A stretch of 64,000 bases of DNA from positions 5,371,501 through 5,435,500 of the forward strand of contig NZ_CP108538.1 in assembly GCF_035994185.1 (NCBI RefSeq). Direction: 5' to 3'. This DNA comes from Streptomyces sp. NBC_01217 (lineage in GTDB: Bacteria > Actinomycetota > Actinomycetes > Streptomycetales > Streptomycetaceae). A program made the position numbers and the translations under genes. Shown here in pieces: positions 8,933-17,464 of this stretch (position 1 is its first letter; each line of letters opens with the position of its first letter). The notes beneath the pieces are model-generated. The model was not told where the DNA came from. It saw nothing but the letters and a program-made list of their open reading frames with translations, and did not search any database.

Positions 8933-10533
8933 CCACAGCCGTCGTCACCCCGGGCGTCGTCACCACAGCGGCCGACAGCACCAGCAACCTCATCCAGTCC
9001 ATCGACTGGCTCGCGATCGCGCCCCCGGTCGTCGTCGCGGCCGTCGCCCTGATCGTCCTGGTCGCCGACCTCTTCCTCCCCGAGGAACGCAAGCCACTCC
9101 TCGGGCAGGTCACCGTCGCCGGACTCGTCGCCGCGCTCGTCCTCCTCATCCCGCTGCGCGACGGCGACCGCTCCACCTTCTGCCTCACCGCGGCGACCAC
9201 CGGCACCGGTGGCACCGGGGCCTGCAGCTACACCGCCGACCACTTCACCCTCGTCATCCAGGCCCTCGTGCTCGGCGGCACCCTGCTGACCGCCCTGCTC
9301 TCCCTCGGCGACACACGCAGACTCCCCGCAGGGGAGTTCTGGTTCCTCCTGCTGTCCTCCGCGTCGGGCGCCGCACTCCTGCCCGCCGCCCGCGACCTCG
9401 CCACGCTCGTCGTCGCCCTCGAAGTCGCCTCGCTGCCCGCCTTCGCCCTCGTCGGCATCAAGCGCGGCGACCGGCGGTCCTCCGAGGCCGCGCTGAAGTT
9501 CTTCCTCTCCTCCGTCGTCGCGACCGCCGTCATGCTGCTCGGAGTCAGCTTCGTGTACGCCACGACCGGCACCCTGCACCTCACGGAGATCGCCGCCCGG
9601 CTCGACGACGTACCTGGGCAGTTCGACACCCTCGCCAAGGCGGGCGTCGTCCTCACCCTGGTCGGCTTCGCCTTCAAGACGGCCGCCGCACCCTTCCACT
9701 TCTGGGTTCCCGACACCTACATCGGCGCCCCCCTGCCGATCGCCGCCTACCTCTCGGTCGTCAGCAAGGCGGTCGGCTTCTCCGGCCTGATCCTCGTCAC
9801 CGTGATCGCGTTCCCGGCGTACGCCGACGTCTGGGGACCGGCCCTCGCCGTCCTCGCCGCGCTCACCATGACCGTCGGCAATGTCGCCGCCCTGCGCCAG
9901 AACGCCGCCCGCGCCCGCAGCGCCGTACGCCTGCTCGCCTGGTCGTCCGTCGCCCAGGCCGGCTATCTCCTGGTGCCGATCGCCGCCGCCGCGTACTCCA
10001 GCGACGAGCACATCGGCTCCACCGTCGCGTACGCCCTCATGTACGGAGTCGTGAACCTCGGCGCCTTCGCGGTCGCCGCCCTCGTCGCCCGCACGAACCC
10101 CGGCAACCGGATCACCGACTACCGCGGCCTTTACGCCACCCGCCCCCTCGCCGCCCTCGCGATGGCCTTCTTCCTGCTCTGCCTGGCCGGCCTGCCGCCC
10201 GGCATCATCGGCCTCTTCGCCAAGGTCACGGTCTTCTCCGCAGCCGTCGACGCGGGACTCGGCTGGCTAGCCGTCGTCATGGCCGTCAATGTCGTGATCG
10301 CGCTCTACTACTACCTGCAATGGACCGCGACACTCTTCCGCACTCCGCAAGAGGCCCCGGCACAGGAAACCCCGACGGACGGGATCCCGGCCGACACGCC
10401 CGCATCCGCCCCCATCAGACACCGGGCCCCGGCCTCGCTCACCGCCGCGATCGCCCTCACCGCCGTCGCCGGCGTCGTACTCTCCGGCGCTCCGCAGACG
10501 GTCCTCAGGTTCGCCGCCGTGAATCTCTTCTGA
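8929..10533 (+). CDS. nuoN: NADH-quinone oxidoreductase subunit N
   Basis: 534-aa antiporter-like subunit closing the cluster. TLVVALEVASLPAFALVGIKRGDRRSSEAALKFFLSS, FKTAAAPFHFWVPDTYIGAP and LLAWSSVAQAGYLLVPIA are family signatures, with the conserved TM5 Glu and TM7 Lys. A Pro/Ala-rich loop (residues ~475-500) precedes a last helix. Start GTG 8929 lies in the nuoM stop overlap. The next gene, mscL, is 97 bases away and functionally unrelated. Confidence 0.95.
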   Translation: MTTAVVTPGVVTTAADSTSNLIQSIDWLAIAPPVVVAAVALIVLVADLFLPEERKPLLGQVTVAGLVAALVLLIPLRDGDRSTFCLTAATTGTGGTGACSYTADHFTLVIQALVLGGTLLTALLSLGDTRRLPAGEFWFLLLSSASGAALLPAARDLATLVVALEVASLPAFALVGIKRGDRRSSEAALKFFLSSVVATAVMLLGVSFVYATTGTLHLTEIAARLDDVPGQFDTLAKAGVVLTLVGFAFKTAAAPFHFWVPDTYIGAPLPIAAYLSVVSKAVGFSGLILVTVIAFPAYADVWGPALAVLAALTMTVGNVAALRQNAARARSAVRLLAWSSVAQAGYLLVPIAAAAYSSDEHIGSTVAYALMYGVVNLGAFAVAALVARTNPGNRITDYRGLYATRPLAALAMAFFLLCLAGLPPGIIGLFAKVTVFSAAVDAGLGWLAVVMAVNVVIALYYYLQWTATLFRTPQEAPAQETPTDGIPADTPASAPIRHRAPASLTAAIALTAVAGVVLSGAPQTVLRFAAVNLF

Positions 10534-10630
10534 CGTACACAAGATCGGTTTGCCCGGAACGGCCCGCGCAAGGCAAGGTCATGCCCGCACAACCCCATAC
10601 ACGTAGGCATGTCCCAGAGGAGCGAGAGCA

Positions 10631-11092
10631 GTGCTGAACGGGTTCAAGGACTTCATCCTGCGCGGAAACGTCATCTCCATGGCCATCGGGCTGGCCGTCG
10701 GAGCTGCGTTCACCGCGGTCGTCACCGGATTCAGCACCGCCTTCATCACCCCGCTGATCGGCCTCGCCACCGGTTCGGTCGGCGACTTCAGCACGGCGGA
10801 GTTCTCGATCGAGGGCGCCATCTTCCCTTACGGGAAGTTCCTCGCCGCCGCCATCGCCTTCCTGATCACCGCGGCGGTGCTCTACTTCTGCGTCGTCGTC
10901 CCCATGGCGAAGGTCCAGAACCGCTTCACCAAGGCGGAGGAGAAGAAGGTCGACATCAAGGCCGCCCTGCGCGACTGCCCCCGCTGCTACACCGAGATCC
11001 CGGCCATCGCCTCCCGCTGCGCCCACTGCACCAGTGAGATCAAGCCGGACCCCGAGGCCCTCGCGATCGCAGGCCTCCCCGCCCAGCGCTGA
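10631..11092 (+). CDS. mscL: large-conductance mechanosensitive channel with C-terminal zinc ribbon
   Basis: The first ~105 residues are a typical MscL: MLNGFKDFILRGNVISMAIGLAVGAAFTAVV (N-terminal helix and pore-lining TM1), a periplasmic loop and TM2. It opens under membrane tension to release solutes on hypo-osmotic shock. After the usual cytoplasmic helix there is a CPRC (116-119) and CAHC (130-133) pair, that is a small zinc ribbon not found in E. coli MscL. 153 aa, GTG 10631 preceded by AGAGGAGCGAGAG. Confidence 0.93.
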   Translation: MLNGFKDFILRGNVISMAIGLAVGAAFTAVVTGFSTAFITPLIGLATGSVGDFSTAEFSIEGAIFPYGKFLAAAIAFLITAAVLYFCVVVPMAKVQNRFTKAEEKKVDIKAALRDCPRCYTEIPAIASRCAHCTSEIKPDPEALAIAGLPAQR

Positions 11093-11230
11093 CCCGCACG
11101 GCACGCACACCCCTTCCACCCGTACGGCCCAGAGCCTGATCCGGCCGCCAGTGCCGGACAGGCCCCGCTCCCGCGGCCGCGCGCACAAGGGAACTCGCTC
11201 TCCTCGCCTGGCGTTGACCAGTACGGGAGG

Positions 11231-11249
11231 CTCCACTGGGGGAGTGGAG
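11231..11249 (+). other. small hairpin in htpX leader
   Basis: CTCCACT GGGGG AGTGGAG forms a 7-bp hairpin 47 bases before htpX, inside the 204-bp mscL-htpX gap. No clear promoter was found around it; its role is unknown. Confidence 0.4.
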
Positions 11250-11296
11250 ACCACCAAGCAAAGGGTTCCCCTGCCGCACCACTTGGAGGGCGTACC

Positions 11297-12160
11297 GTGC
11301 ACCGCCGGCACAACGGGCTGAAAACCGCCGTACTCCTCGGGGGCCTCTCCGCCCTCATCATCGTCATCGGAAGCTTCTTCGGACGTACGGGCCTGATCGT
11401 CGCGTTCCTCGTAGCCCTCGGCACCAACGCCTACGCGTACTGGAACAGCGACAAGCTGGCACTGAGGGCCATGCGCGCCCGCCCCGTCAGCGAATTCGAG
11501 GCGCCACAGCTCTACCGCATGGTCCGCGAGCTCTCGACAGCCGCCCGCCAGCCCATGCCCCGGCTCTACATCTCCCCGACACAGGCCCCCAACGCCTTCG
11601 CCACCGGCCGCAACCCGCGCAACGCCGCGGTCTGCTGCACCGAGGGCATCCTGCAGATCCTGGACGAGAGAGAGCTGCGCGGAGTCCTCGGCCACGAGCT
11701 GAGCCATGTCTACAACCGCGACATCCTGATCTCGTCCGTCGCCGGAGCACTTGCCTCCGTCGTCATGTTCCTGGTCAACTTCGCCTGGCTGATCCCGGTG
11801 GGGCGGTCCAACGACGACGAGGGCCCCGGCATCCTCGGCATGCTCCTGATCATGATTCTCGGCCCGCTGGCCGCCTCCGTCATCCAACTGGCCGTGAGCC
11901 GCTCCCGCGAGTACGAGGCGGATGCCTCGGGCGCCCAGCTGACGGGCGACCCACTGGCCCTCGCCAGCGCCCTGCGGAAGCTCGAAGCCGGTACGAAACA
12001 GCTGCCTCTCCCCCCCGAGCCGAGGATCGAGACCGCGAGCCACATGATGATCGCGAACCCCTTCCGCCCCGGCCAGGGCATGTCCAAGCTGTTCTCGACC
12101 CACCCGCCGATGGCGGAGCGCATCGCCCGGCTGGAGAAGATGGCCGGTCACCGCCCGTGA
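11297..12160 (+). CDS. htpX: HtpX-type M48 membrane metalloprotease
   Basis: 287-aa zinc endopeptidase involved in quality control of membrane proteins. Two N-terminal helices ([17 protein letters not shown] and [14 protein letters not shown]) precede the catalytic HELSH at about residue 133, followed by two more helices and the third zinc ligand region [27 protein letters not shown] near the end is also typical. GTG 11297 with CTTGGAGGGCG upstream. Same-strand neighbour of mscL but with a 204-bp gap, so likely its own unit. Confidence 0.92.
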   Translation: MHRRHNGLKTAVLLGGLSALIIVIGSFFGRTGLIVAFLVALGTNAYAYWNSDKLALRAMRARPVSEFEAPQLYRMVRELSTAARQPMPRLYISPTQAPNAFATGRNPRNAAVCCTEGILQILDERELRGVLGHELSHVYNRDILISSVAGALASVVMFLVNFAWLIPVGRSNDDEGPGILGMLLIMILGPLAASVIQLAVSRSREYEADASGAQLTGDPLALASALRKLEAGTKQLPLPPEPRIETASHMMIANPFRPGQGMSKLFSTHPPMAERIARLEKMAGHRP

Positions 12161-12166
12161 GGGCGG
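12151..12166. terminator. hairpin between convergent htpX and yccF
   Basis: CCGCCC GTGA GGGCGG, a 6-bp stem with a GTGA tetraloop, overlaps the htpX stop codon and lies 11 bases from the yccF stop. A short bidirectional terminator is plausible. Confidence 0.4.
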
Positions 12167-12176
12167 ACCGCCGCCG

Positions 12177-12578
12177 CTAACGTGCTCCGAACGCCTCGTC
12201 GGTGGAGACCACTTCGCGCCCCAGGGGCATGAGGGAGATGGGAATCATCTTCAGGTTCGCCCAGCCGAAGGGGATTCCGATGATCGACACGAACAGCGGG
12301 ATGCTCGTGATCAGGTGCCCCAGCGCGAGCCACCACCCGGCGAAGACGAGCCAGATCACATTGCCGACACACGAGGGCGCTCCCGCGTCGGGCCGCTCCA
12401 CAGTGGTCCGCCCGAACGGCCACAGGACGTAGCCGGCGATGCGCAGGGACGCGATGCCGAACGGGATCGTCACGATCAGTACGAAGCAGATGATCGCCGC
12501 GAGCAGGTACCCGAGGGCCATCCAGAACCCGCAGAACACCACCCACAAGACGTTCAGGATCAGCTGCAGGAGTTTCAT
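12177..12578 (-). CDS. YccF-domain inner-membrane protein
   Basis: 133 aa built from two similar halves, each with two hydrophobic helices: LNVLWVVFCGFWMALGYLLAA...TIPFGIASLRIAGYVLWPFG and VIWLVFAGWWLALGHLITS...GIPFGWANLKMIPISLMPLG. This duplicated YccF layout is conserved in bacteria but its function is not known. I use ATG 12578 because GGAAAGG sits 9 bases before it; GTG 12584 is too close to that site. Convergent with htpX. Confidence 0.85.
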   Translation of the reverse strand: MKLLQLILNVLWVVFCGFWMALGYLLAAIICFVLIVTIPFGIASLRIAGYVLWPFGRTTVERPDAGAPSCVGNVIWLVFAGWWLALGHLITSIPLFVSIIGIPFGWANLKMIPISLMPLGREVVSTDEAFGAR

Positions 12579-12709
12579 GATCACTGGCCTTTCCGCGTGT
12601 TTCGCCCGTCAGTGCTGTTCAGAGTCAGTATCGGCCCCGTGCACCGCAACCGCCCGACCGGCAGGAACGTCTTGGATTCCAAGACCGAGTGACGGGTAGG
12701 TTCGCGCAT

Positions 12710-12982
12710 ATGAGCATCATTGGTTGGATCATTCTCGGGCTGCTTGCGGGGGCCATCGCCAAGGTCCTGCTCCCGGGCCGCGACCCGGGCGGCCTGATCG
12801 GCACCACGGTCATCGGGATCATCGGTGCCTTCCTCGGCGGCTGGATATCGACGCGCTTCCTCGACCGCCCGATCTCCAACGACTTCTACGACACGGCGAC
12901 CTGGGTCGCGGCCGTCGGCGGCTCGCTGGTCCTGCTGATCGTCTACCGGCTGCTCTTCGGAAACTCCCGCGAACGCCGCTGA
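12710..12982 (+). CDS. GlsB/YeaQ/YmgE-family small membrane protein
   Basis: 90 aa with three hydrophobic stretches and the family pattern GWIILGLLAGAIAKVLLPG, GGLIGTTVIGIIGAFLGGW. These proteins were once called transglycosylase-associated but behave as general stress membrane proteins; no enzymatic residues are visible. ATG 12710 with GGGTAGG upstream. Its last 40 bases overlap the end of the convergent alkB gene. Confidence 0.85.
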   Translation: MSIIGWIILGLLAGAIAKVLLPGRDPGGLIGTTVIGIIGAFLGGWISTRFLDRPISNDFYDTATWVAAVGGSLVLLIVYRLLFGNSRERR

Positions 12983-13659
12983 CGCCTGTCGGGGGCGCCG
13001 GGGGTGCCCATCCCCGTCTCGCGCAGGGTCAGATTGAGCCGGCCACGGCTCATCCCCGTCGCGGGGTCGGCCGTCCCGGGGCGGACCTTCGGCACACCGT
13101 GGAACGCGAAGCGCGAAGACCCACCGAAGACGAACAGATCACCGGAGGCCAACTCCACATCCGTATAGGGCCTTCCGCGGTTCTCCGTGTTCCCGAAGCG
13201 GAAGACACAGGTGTCGCCGATGCTGAGCGACACCACCGGAGCACCGGAGCGCTCCTCCTTGTCCTGGTGCATGCCCATCCGTGCCGCACCGTCGTAGAAG
13301 TTGATGAGGGCGGTGTCCGGTGCGTAAGCCCGCACCGGGCTTTCGTCCCCGTACGCCTCGGCCAGCGCCTCCCGGCCCAACTCCGCCAGCCAGGCGGGGA
13401 ATCCGGCGACCCGCGCGCCGTTCACATCGTCGGCCGTACGCGAATACCGGTACGGCTGCCAGTGCCACCCCAGACAGACCGTCTGTACGGACATCACCCC
13501 GCCGCCCGGCAGCACCGTGTGCCGCAGGGGCACGGGCCCCCGCGCCCACTCCCGGCAGACCACCACCAACTCCCGTTGGCGCTCCGGCGACAGCCACCCG
13601 GGCACATGCACGGCCCCCGGCGCGACGACAGCCCTCGGCCGCGGAAAGAGTCCGGACAT
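12943..13659 (-). CDS. alkB: AlkB-type 2-oxoglutarate/Fe(II) dioxygenase
   Basis: 238-aa oxidative demethylase predicted to remove N1-methyladenine and N3-methylcytosine from DNA (or RNA). The HQD of MGMHQDKEE and the later His in RFAFHGV are the iron ligands; RLNLTLRE gives the two arginines that hold 2-oxoglutarate. FYDGAARMGMHQD and SIGDTCVFRFG match bacterial AlkB. ATG 13659 comes one base after the ogt stop, so the two are translationally coupled. The basic tail (RRQRRSREFPKSSR) runs into the convergent gene. Confidence 0.92.
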   Translation of the reverse strand: MSGLFPRPRAVVAPGAVHVPGWLSPERQRELVVVCREWARGPVPLRHTVLPGGGVMSVQTVCLGWHWQPYRYSRTADDVNGARVAGFPAWLAELGREALAEAYGDESPVRAYAPDTALINFYDGAARMGMHQDKEERSGAPVVSLSIGDTCVFRFGNTENRGRPYTDVELASGDLFVFGGSSRFAFHGVPKVRPGTADPATGMSRGRLNLTLRETGMGTPGAPDRRQRRSREFPKSSR

Positions 13660-13660
13660 C

Positions 13661-14170
13661 TCAGCGCACCGCCAGGGCGCCTTCCAGCCCCAGAAGCTGT
13701 TCCTTGCGCTCCAGACCGCCTGCGTAACCCCGCAGTGCCCCGTCCGCGCCGATCACCCGGTGGCACGGCCGTACGACCAGCAGCGGATTGCGCCCGATCG
13801 CCGTCCCCACGGCCCGCACGCCCGCCCCGGGCGTACCGATCCGCTCGGCGATCTGTCCGTACGACACGGTCTCCCCGTACGGGACGCTGTCCAGCGCCGC
13901 CCAGACCCGGCGCTGGAAGTCGGTGCCCAGGCCGTCCGCGTACACGATGTCGAAGCGGGTCAGCCGCCCCTCGAAGTACGCGCGCAGCTGTGCGGCGATC
14001 TTCGCGAAGGCCTCCGGCGCATGGATCCACCCGTCCTGGACGACCGCGGCGCCCTTCTGACCGGGCAGCGAGAGCGAGGCGAGCGCGACCCCGCCGTCCG
14101 CACCGGCGGCCTCCTCGCCGACCAGCAGCAGCTCACCCAGCGGGCTGTCGACCGTTGCGTACATGGTCAT
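13661..14170 (-). CDS. ogt: methylated-DNA-[protein]-cysteine S-methyltransferase
   Basis: 169-aa suicide repair protein that takes the methyl group from O6-methylguanine. Active-site motif is RPCHRVIG; the DNA-binding helix-turn-helix part is YGETVSYGQIAERIGTPGAGVRAVGTAIGRNP. Start chosen at ATG 14170 because AAGGAGAGGG lies ~8 bases upstream; the frame stays open further up but without a good site. Forms an operon with alkB, giving two direct-reversal alkylation repair enzymes together. Confidence 0.93.
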   Translation of the reverse strand: MTMYATVDSPLGELLLVGEEAAGADGGVALASLSLPGQKGAAVVQDGWIHAPEAFAKIAAQLRAYFEGRLTRFDIVYADGLGTDFQRRVWAALDSVPYGETVSYGQIAERIGTPGAGVRAVGTAIGRNPLLVVRPCHRVIGADGALRGYAGGLERKEQLLGLEGALAVR

Positions 14171-14282
14171 GACTCGTCCCTCTCCTTGCCCGTCATGCCG
14201 GAAAACGACCGGATCATCGTCCGGTACGGACAAGTCTGCGTCCCCCGCCCCGCCACGACCGGCGGTATTCGGACATCGCGTC

Positions 14283-14333
14283 CCGGGCGCGGGGTGGTGC
14301 GGTGCATCCCGCTCCGCACCACCCCGCGCCCGG
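14283..14333 (-). terminator. strong hairpin after yajQ
   Basis: A perfect 20-bp inverted repeat (14283-14302 and 14314-14333) with an 11-nt loop lies just past the yajQ stop and before ogt, both minus strand. No T-run follows, as is usual for Streptomyces terminators. Confidence 0.75.
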
Positions 14334-14355
14334 AAGGCGCAGCCCTGTCAGGGAC

Positions 14356-14844
14356 CTAGCGGTAGTTCGCGAACTGCACGGCGAAGTCGAAGTCCTGGCC
14401 CTTCAGCAACGCCTGTACGGCCTGCAGGTCGTCCCGGCTCTTCGAGCTGACCCGCAGCTCATCGCCCTGAACCTGCGCCTTGACGCCCTTCGGGCCCTCA
14501 TCGCGAATGATCTTCGCCACCTTCTTGGCGTTCTCCTGGGAGATGCCCTCCTCGATCGTGGCGAAGATCTTGTACTCCTTGCCGGACAGCTGCGGCTCGC
14601 CCGCGTCCAGCGACTTCAGCGAGATGCCGCGCTTGATCAGCTTGGACTGGAAGATGTCGAGGATCGCCTTCACCCGCTCCTCGCCGTTCGCCTCCATCAG
14701 GATCTTCTCGCCGGACCAGGAGATCGAGGCACCGGTGCCCTTGAAGTCGTAACGCTGCGAGATCTCCTTGGCGGCCTGGTTGAGGGCGTTGTCGACCTCC
14801 TGCCGCTCGACCTTCGAGACGATGTCGAAACTGGAGTCGGCCAT
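14356..14844 (-). CDS. yajQ: YajQ-family nucleotide-binding protein
   Basis: 162 aa, a close match to the YajQ/UPF0234 family: [20 protein letters not shown] at the start, [13 protein letters not shown], and [24 protein letters not shown] at the end. Some members bind cyclic di-GMP and act with transcription factors; others have RNA-binding-like folds, so the role here is open. ATG 14844 has AAGGAG 9 bases upstream. Single-gene unit with a strong terminator behind it. Confidence 0.92.
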   Translation of the reverse strand: MADSSFDIVSKVERQEVDNALNQAAKEISQRYDFKGTGASISWSGEKILMEANGEERVKAILDIFQSKLIKRGISLKSLDAGEPQLSGKEYKIFATIEEGISQENAKKVAKIIRDEGPKGVKAQVQGDELRVSSKSRDDLQAVQALLKGQDFDFAVQFANYR

Positions 14845-15009
14845 GGCGTGTGGCTCCTTGCGTCGTATGCGGTGGGTACGGAGCAAAGCCTAGCCACCGC
14901 CGACCGCCGCGAGCACTGATCAATCAGGTGGCGGAGCACCCCCGGTCATCAGGTATCGTTTACGTCGTCGCCGAGGAACACCCCAGCGGGTTTCCGGAGC
15001 GTCGTTCCA

Positions 15010-15091
<82 letters not shown>

Positions 15092-15102
15092 CTGGAATAG
15101 GG

Positions 15103-15129
15103 CCCCTGACCAGCAAGTCTGGTCAGGGG
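15103..15129. terminator. terminator between tRNA-Tyr and the tnpB-like gene
   Basis: CCCCTGACCAG (15103-15113), loop CAAGT, CTGGTCAGGGG (15119-15129): a perfect 11-bp stem, 11 bases after tRNA-Tyr and 5 bases beyond the stop of the convergent gene. It can serve both directions. Confidence 0.8.
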
Positions 15130-15134
15130 TTCAG

Positions 15135-17174
15135 TCATTTCCGAGCCTTCCCGCCGCCCTCGTGAGCCTGCCTACCCAAGTTCGAACCGCTGCTTGAGGC
15201 CGTGCCTGCCCCGCTCGCACCGAGCGTTCCACGCTGCGCCGAGCCGGTCCGGTCCCGAAGGGATCCGGTGGCGCGCAGCACGGTCCGGTGGGTGGCGATC
15301 AAGGTCTCCAGCCGGGTGACCGGAGCGTCGGGATGCCTCATTCGCTGCCTGCCGGCCTGGGATTGCTCATGCCTGGGACCGGCCCCCGCCGAACGGTGTC
15401 CTTCGCTCCGACGCGTGGCCGGGAGAAGGGGCGAGGCGACCGGGCGACAGGCGCCCGGTCCTGATGGTTGGTGCTCCGAGGCGGCGGCAGCAGCCTCTCC
15501 TCGGCAGCTTGTGGGCGCGGGTGACCTGAGCGGACGCAGCCGCTGACGGCGTACCCGCACGGTGGTGGTGTGCAGTGCGCGTTGGCCGATTTTCTCCGCT
15601 GCGGAGTGATCGCGGTCGGCGTTGAATCCGCAGGTGGGGCAGTCGGCCCAGCCGCGCCCGTCCCCGCCGTCAGGGTGGTGGCGGTGACGCAGTTTTCCGT
15701 CGCAGCGCGGGCAGTACGTGGAGGTGCCGCTCGCCATGACCTCGATCACGGCGAGTCCTTCGGCGGCCGCGGCCTCGCGGGTGGCGGCGGCCGTGCTGCC
15801 GCGCAGTGCGAGGGAGACGCGCTCGTTGTTGTGGCGGCCCATGCCGCGGACTTCCAGGGTTCTGAGGTTCTCGACCGCGATGGCGTCGCAGTCGTTCTCC
15901 AGGGCCTGTTCGACGGACCAGCGTGCGGCGAGGCGGGCGATGGAGGTGTTGATGTTGCGCTGTTTGCGCGCGAGTCGGGCCGCCTGGCCTTCCAGGTGCT
16001 CCTTCTTCATACGCAGTGCGTCGTCCTCCCGGCCGCTCAGCAGACGCTCGTAGCGGTCGATCCTGGCAGTGACCTTCGCGTGCTCGCGGCTGATGCGACG
16101 GGCCTTGGCCTGGAGTTCGCCGATCTGGAAGTGCAGGGGTCTGCCGTCGACGGCGGCCTCGCGGCGGCCGTCGTCGTGTTCGACCGCCCGGACGACCGTG
16201 GCGGTGACCAGTCGGCGTGCGCCCCAGTCCTGGGCGAGGACACGGCGCGGCTTCTCCTTCGGGGCGAGGCGGCGCGGTGGCGGCGGCACGGAGACCGCGA
16301 CGTCCGCCCGTACGACATCGGCTGCCGTGACGCGCAAGGTGGGCGGGGAGAGCGTTCCGGTCCGGTAGCGCGGGGGGATGTTGATGGTGAGCCGGTGCCA
16401 TCCCCAGTCGTCGTCCGTCGTGGGCCGGGCGACCAGGGGGAGCCGGAGCCGTACGACGAAGACCGCTCCCGACTCCCGCGGTACACGTGGTCGCCGGTCG
16501 AGGGTCGCGCCTGCTGCGCGGGCACGGTGACGTGCGCGATTACGCTCCTGCCGCAGCTCGACCACCGCGTCCACAGCGTCGTGCGCGGCCTGCTCGTCAC
16601 TCGCAGCCTGTCCGACGAAGAACTGATCGTCCGTGGCCGACAGAGGTACCAACGCCGGTACGCGCGGCGCCTCTTGCTCCACGTCGAAGAGGTCGAGGGG
16701 CAGTGGCTGCCCGGTGTCCAGCAGTCGGCCGATCCTGCGCCGGTAGGTGCGGCCCGTCACGGGGTCTGCGCACTCCTCGGGGAGTCGGCCGTGCAGCAGT
16801 GAATCGACGACCGTCATGCGGTGGGCGGCTGCGCGGAGTTGGCGCGCGGCCAGTTCGTCCCCCATGCAGGCCAGGCGTGACGAACCGGCGGTGCCTGTGG
16901 GGAGCCCGGGGGCGCCCCACAGCTGCCGACAGGCCGTGAAGCCCTGGTTGGACAGTTTGGCGCCGGTGGGAGTGGTGTCCGAGGTGAGTGCCACTACCGA
17001 CGCCCGGTCCCAGTGGGCGTCGATCGTCGCCTGCCCGACTTCGGCGACGAGGCTGCTCAGCCAGCCCACGCGCTGGGCGAGGTGACGTGCGGTCAGCTGC
17101 TCGCCGGTGCCTTCATGGAGGCCATGTGCGACGCGACAGGTGGCCGTGCGGATCAGAGCTGATGTGCGACTCAC
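15135..17174 (-). CDS. TnpB/Cas12-like RuvC nuclease, solitary
   Basis: 679 aa. A RuvC nuclease core is intact: Asp316 in AQDWGARRLVTA (RuvC-I), Glu435 in IAVENLRTLE (RuvC-II), a zinc ribbon CPRC (488-491) and CPTC (512-515), and Asp520/Asp522 in NADRDHSAAEKIG (RuvC-III). The ~310-aa N-terminal region would be the nucleic-acid recognition part. Typical TnpB proteins are ~400 aa, so this is large. The last ~135 residues are low-complexity Arg/Ser/Gly/Ala. GTG 17174 has GGGAGGTGA upstream. No tnpA transposase and no terminal repeats were seen, so it may be domesticated or relic. Guide RNA not identified. Confidence 0.82.
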   Translation of the reverse strand: MSRTSALIRTATCRVAHGLHEGTGEQLTARHLAQRVGWLSSLVAEVGQATIDAHWDRASVVALTSDTTPTGAKLSNQGFTACRQLWGAPGLPTGTAGSSRLACMGDELAARQLRAAAHRMTVVDSLLHGRLPEECADPVTGRTYRRRIGRLLDTGQPLPLDLFDVEQEAPRVPALVPLSATDDQFFVGQAASDEQAAHDAVDAVVELRQERNRARHRARAAGATLDRRPRVPRESGAVFVVRLRLPLVARPTTDDDWGWHRLTINIPPRYRTGTLSPPTLRVTAADVVRADVAVSVPPPPRRLAPKEKPRRVLAQDWGARRLVTATVVRAVEHDDGRREAAVDGRPLHFQIGELQAKARRISREHAKVTARIDRYERLLSGREDDALRMKKEHLEGQAARLARKQRNINTSIARLAARWSVEQALENDCDAIAVENLRTLEVRGMGRHNNERVSLALRGSTAAATREAAAAEGLAVIEVMASGTSTYCPRCDGKLRHRHHPDGGDGRGWADCPTCGFNADRDHSAAEKIGQRALHTTTVRVRRQRLRPLRSPAPTSCRGEAAAAASEHQPSGPGACRPVASPLLPATRRSEGHRSAGAGPRHEQSQAGRQRMRHPDAPVTRLETLIATHRTVLRATGSLRDRTGSAQRGTLGASGAGTASSSGSNLGRQAHEGGGKARK

Positions 17175-17299
17175 GCTTCACCTCCCGACGGGACCGGGCG
17201 GCCGGACGGGCCGCTGACTGTGACAACGATGCGCACAGGGGATGGTCACTCGTTCGGCCCAAGAAAGTTCGTGCGATCAGGAGTTGGCGACGGGCGCGC

Positions 17300-17347
17300 G
17301 AAACCCGTTCGGCGGTGATCACGCGTGATCACCGCCGAACGGGTTTC
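17300..17347. repeat. 48-bp perfect palindrome
   Basis: Left half 17300-17323 (starts GAAACCCGTTCGG) is the exact reverse complement of 17324-17347, with no spacer. It lies 118 bases after the stop of the minus-strand NAD(P)-binding gene and 126 bases before the tnpB-like start. As RNA it folds into a very strong hairpin and may be the terminator of the upstream gene. The rest of the 290-bp gap holds only the ribosome site of the tnpB-like gene. Confidence 0.9.
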
Positions 17348-17464
17348 AGACAACCGCAAGTCGCGTGGCGACCCGGGTGTGCGCAGCCGTCCGCCACGGT
17401 TCGTTCCGCCCTGCACCCGAGCCACGCCGCGCGTAGGGCGCCCCCGGTCGACGTGACCGTCTCC

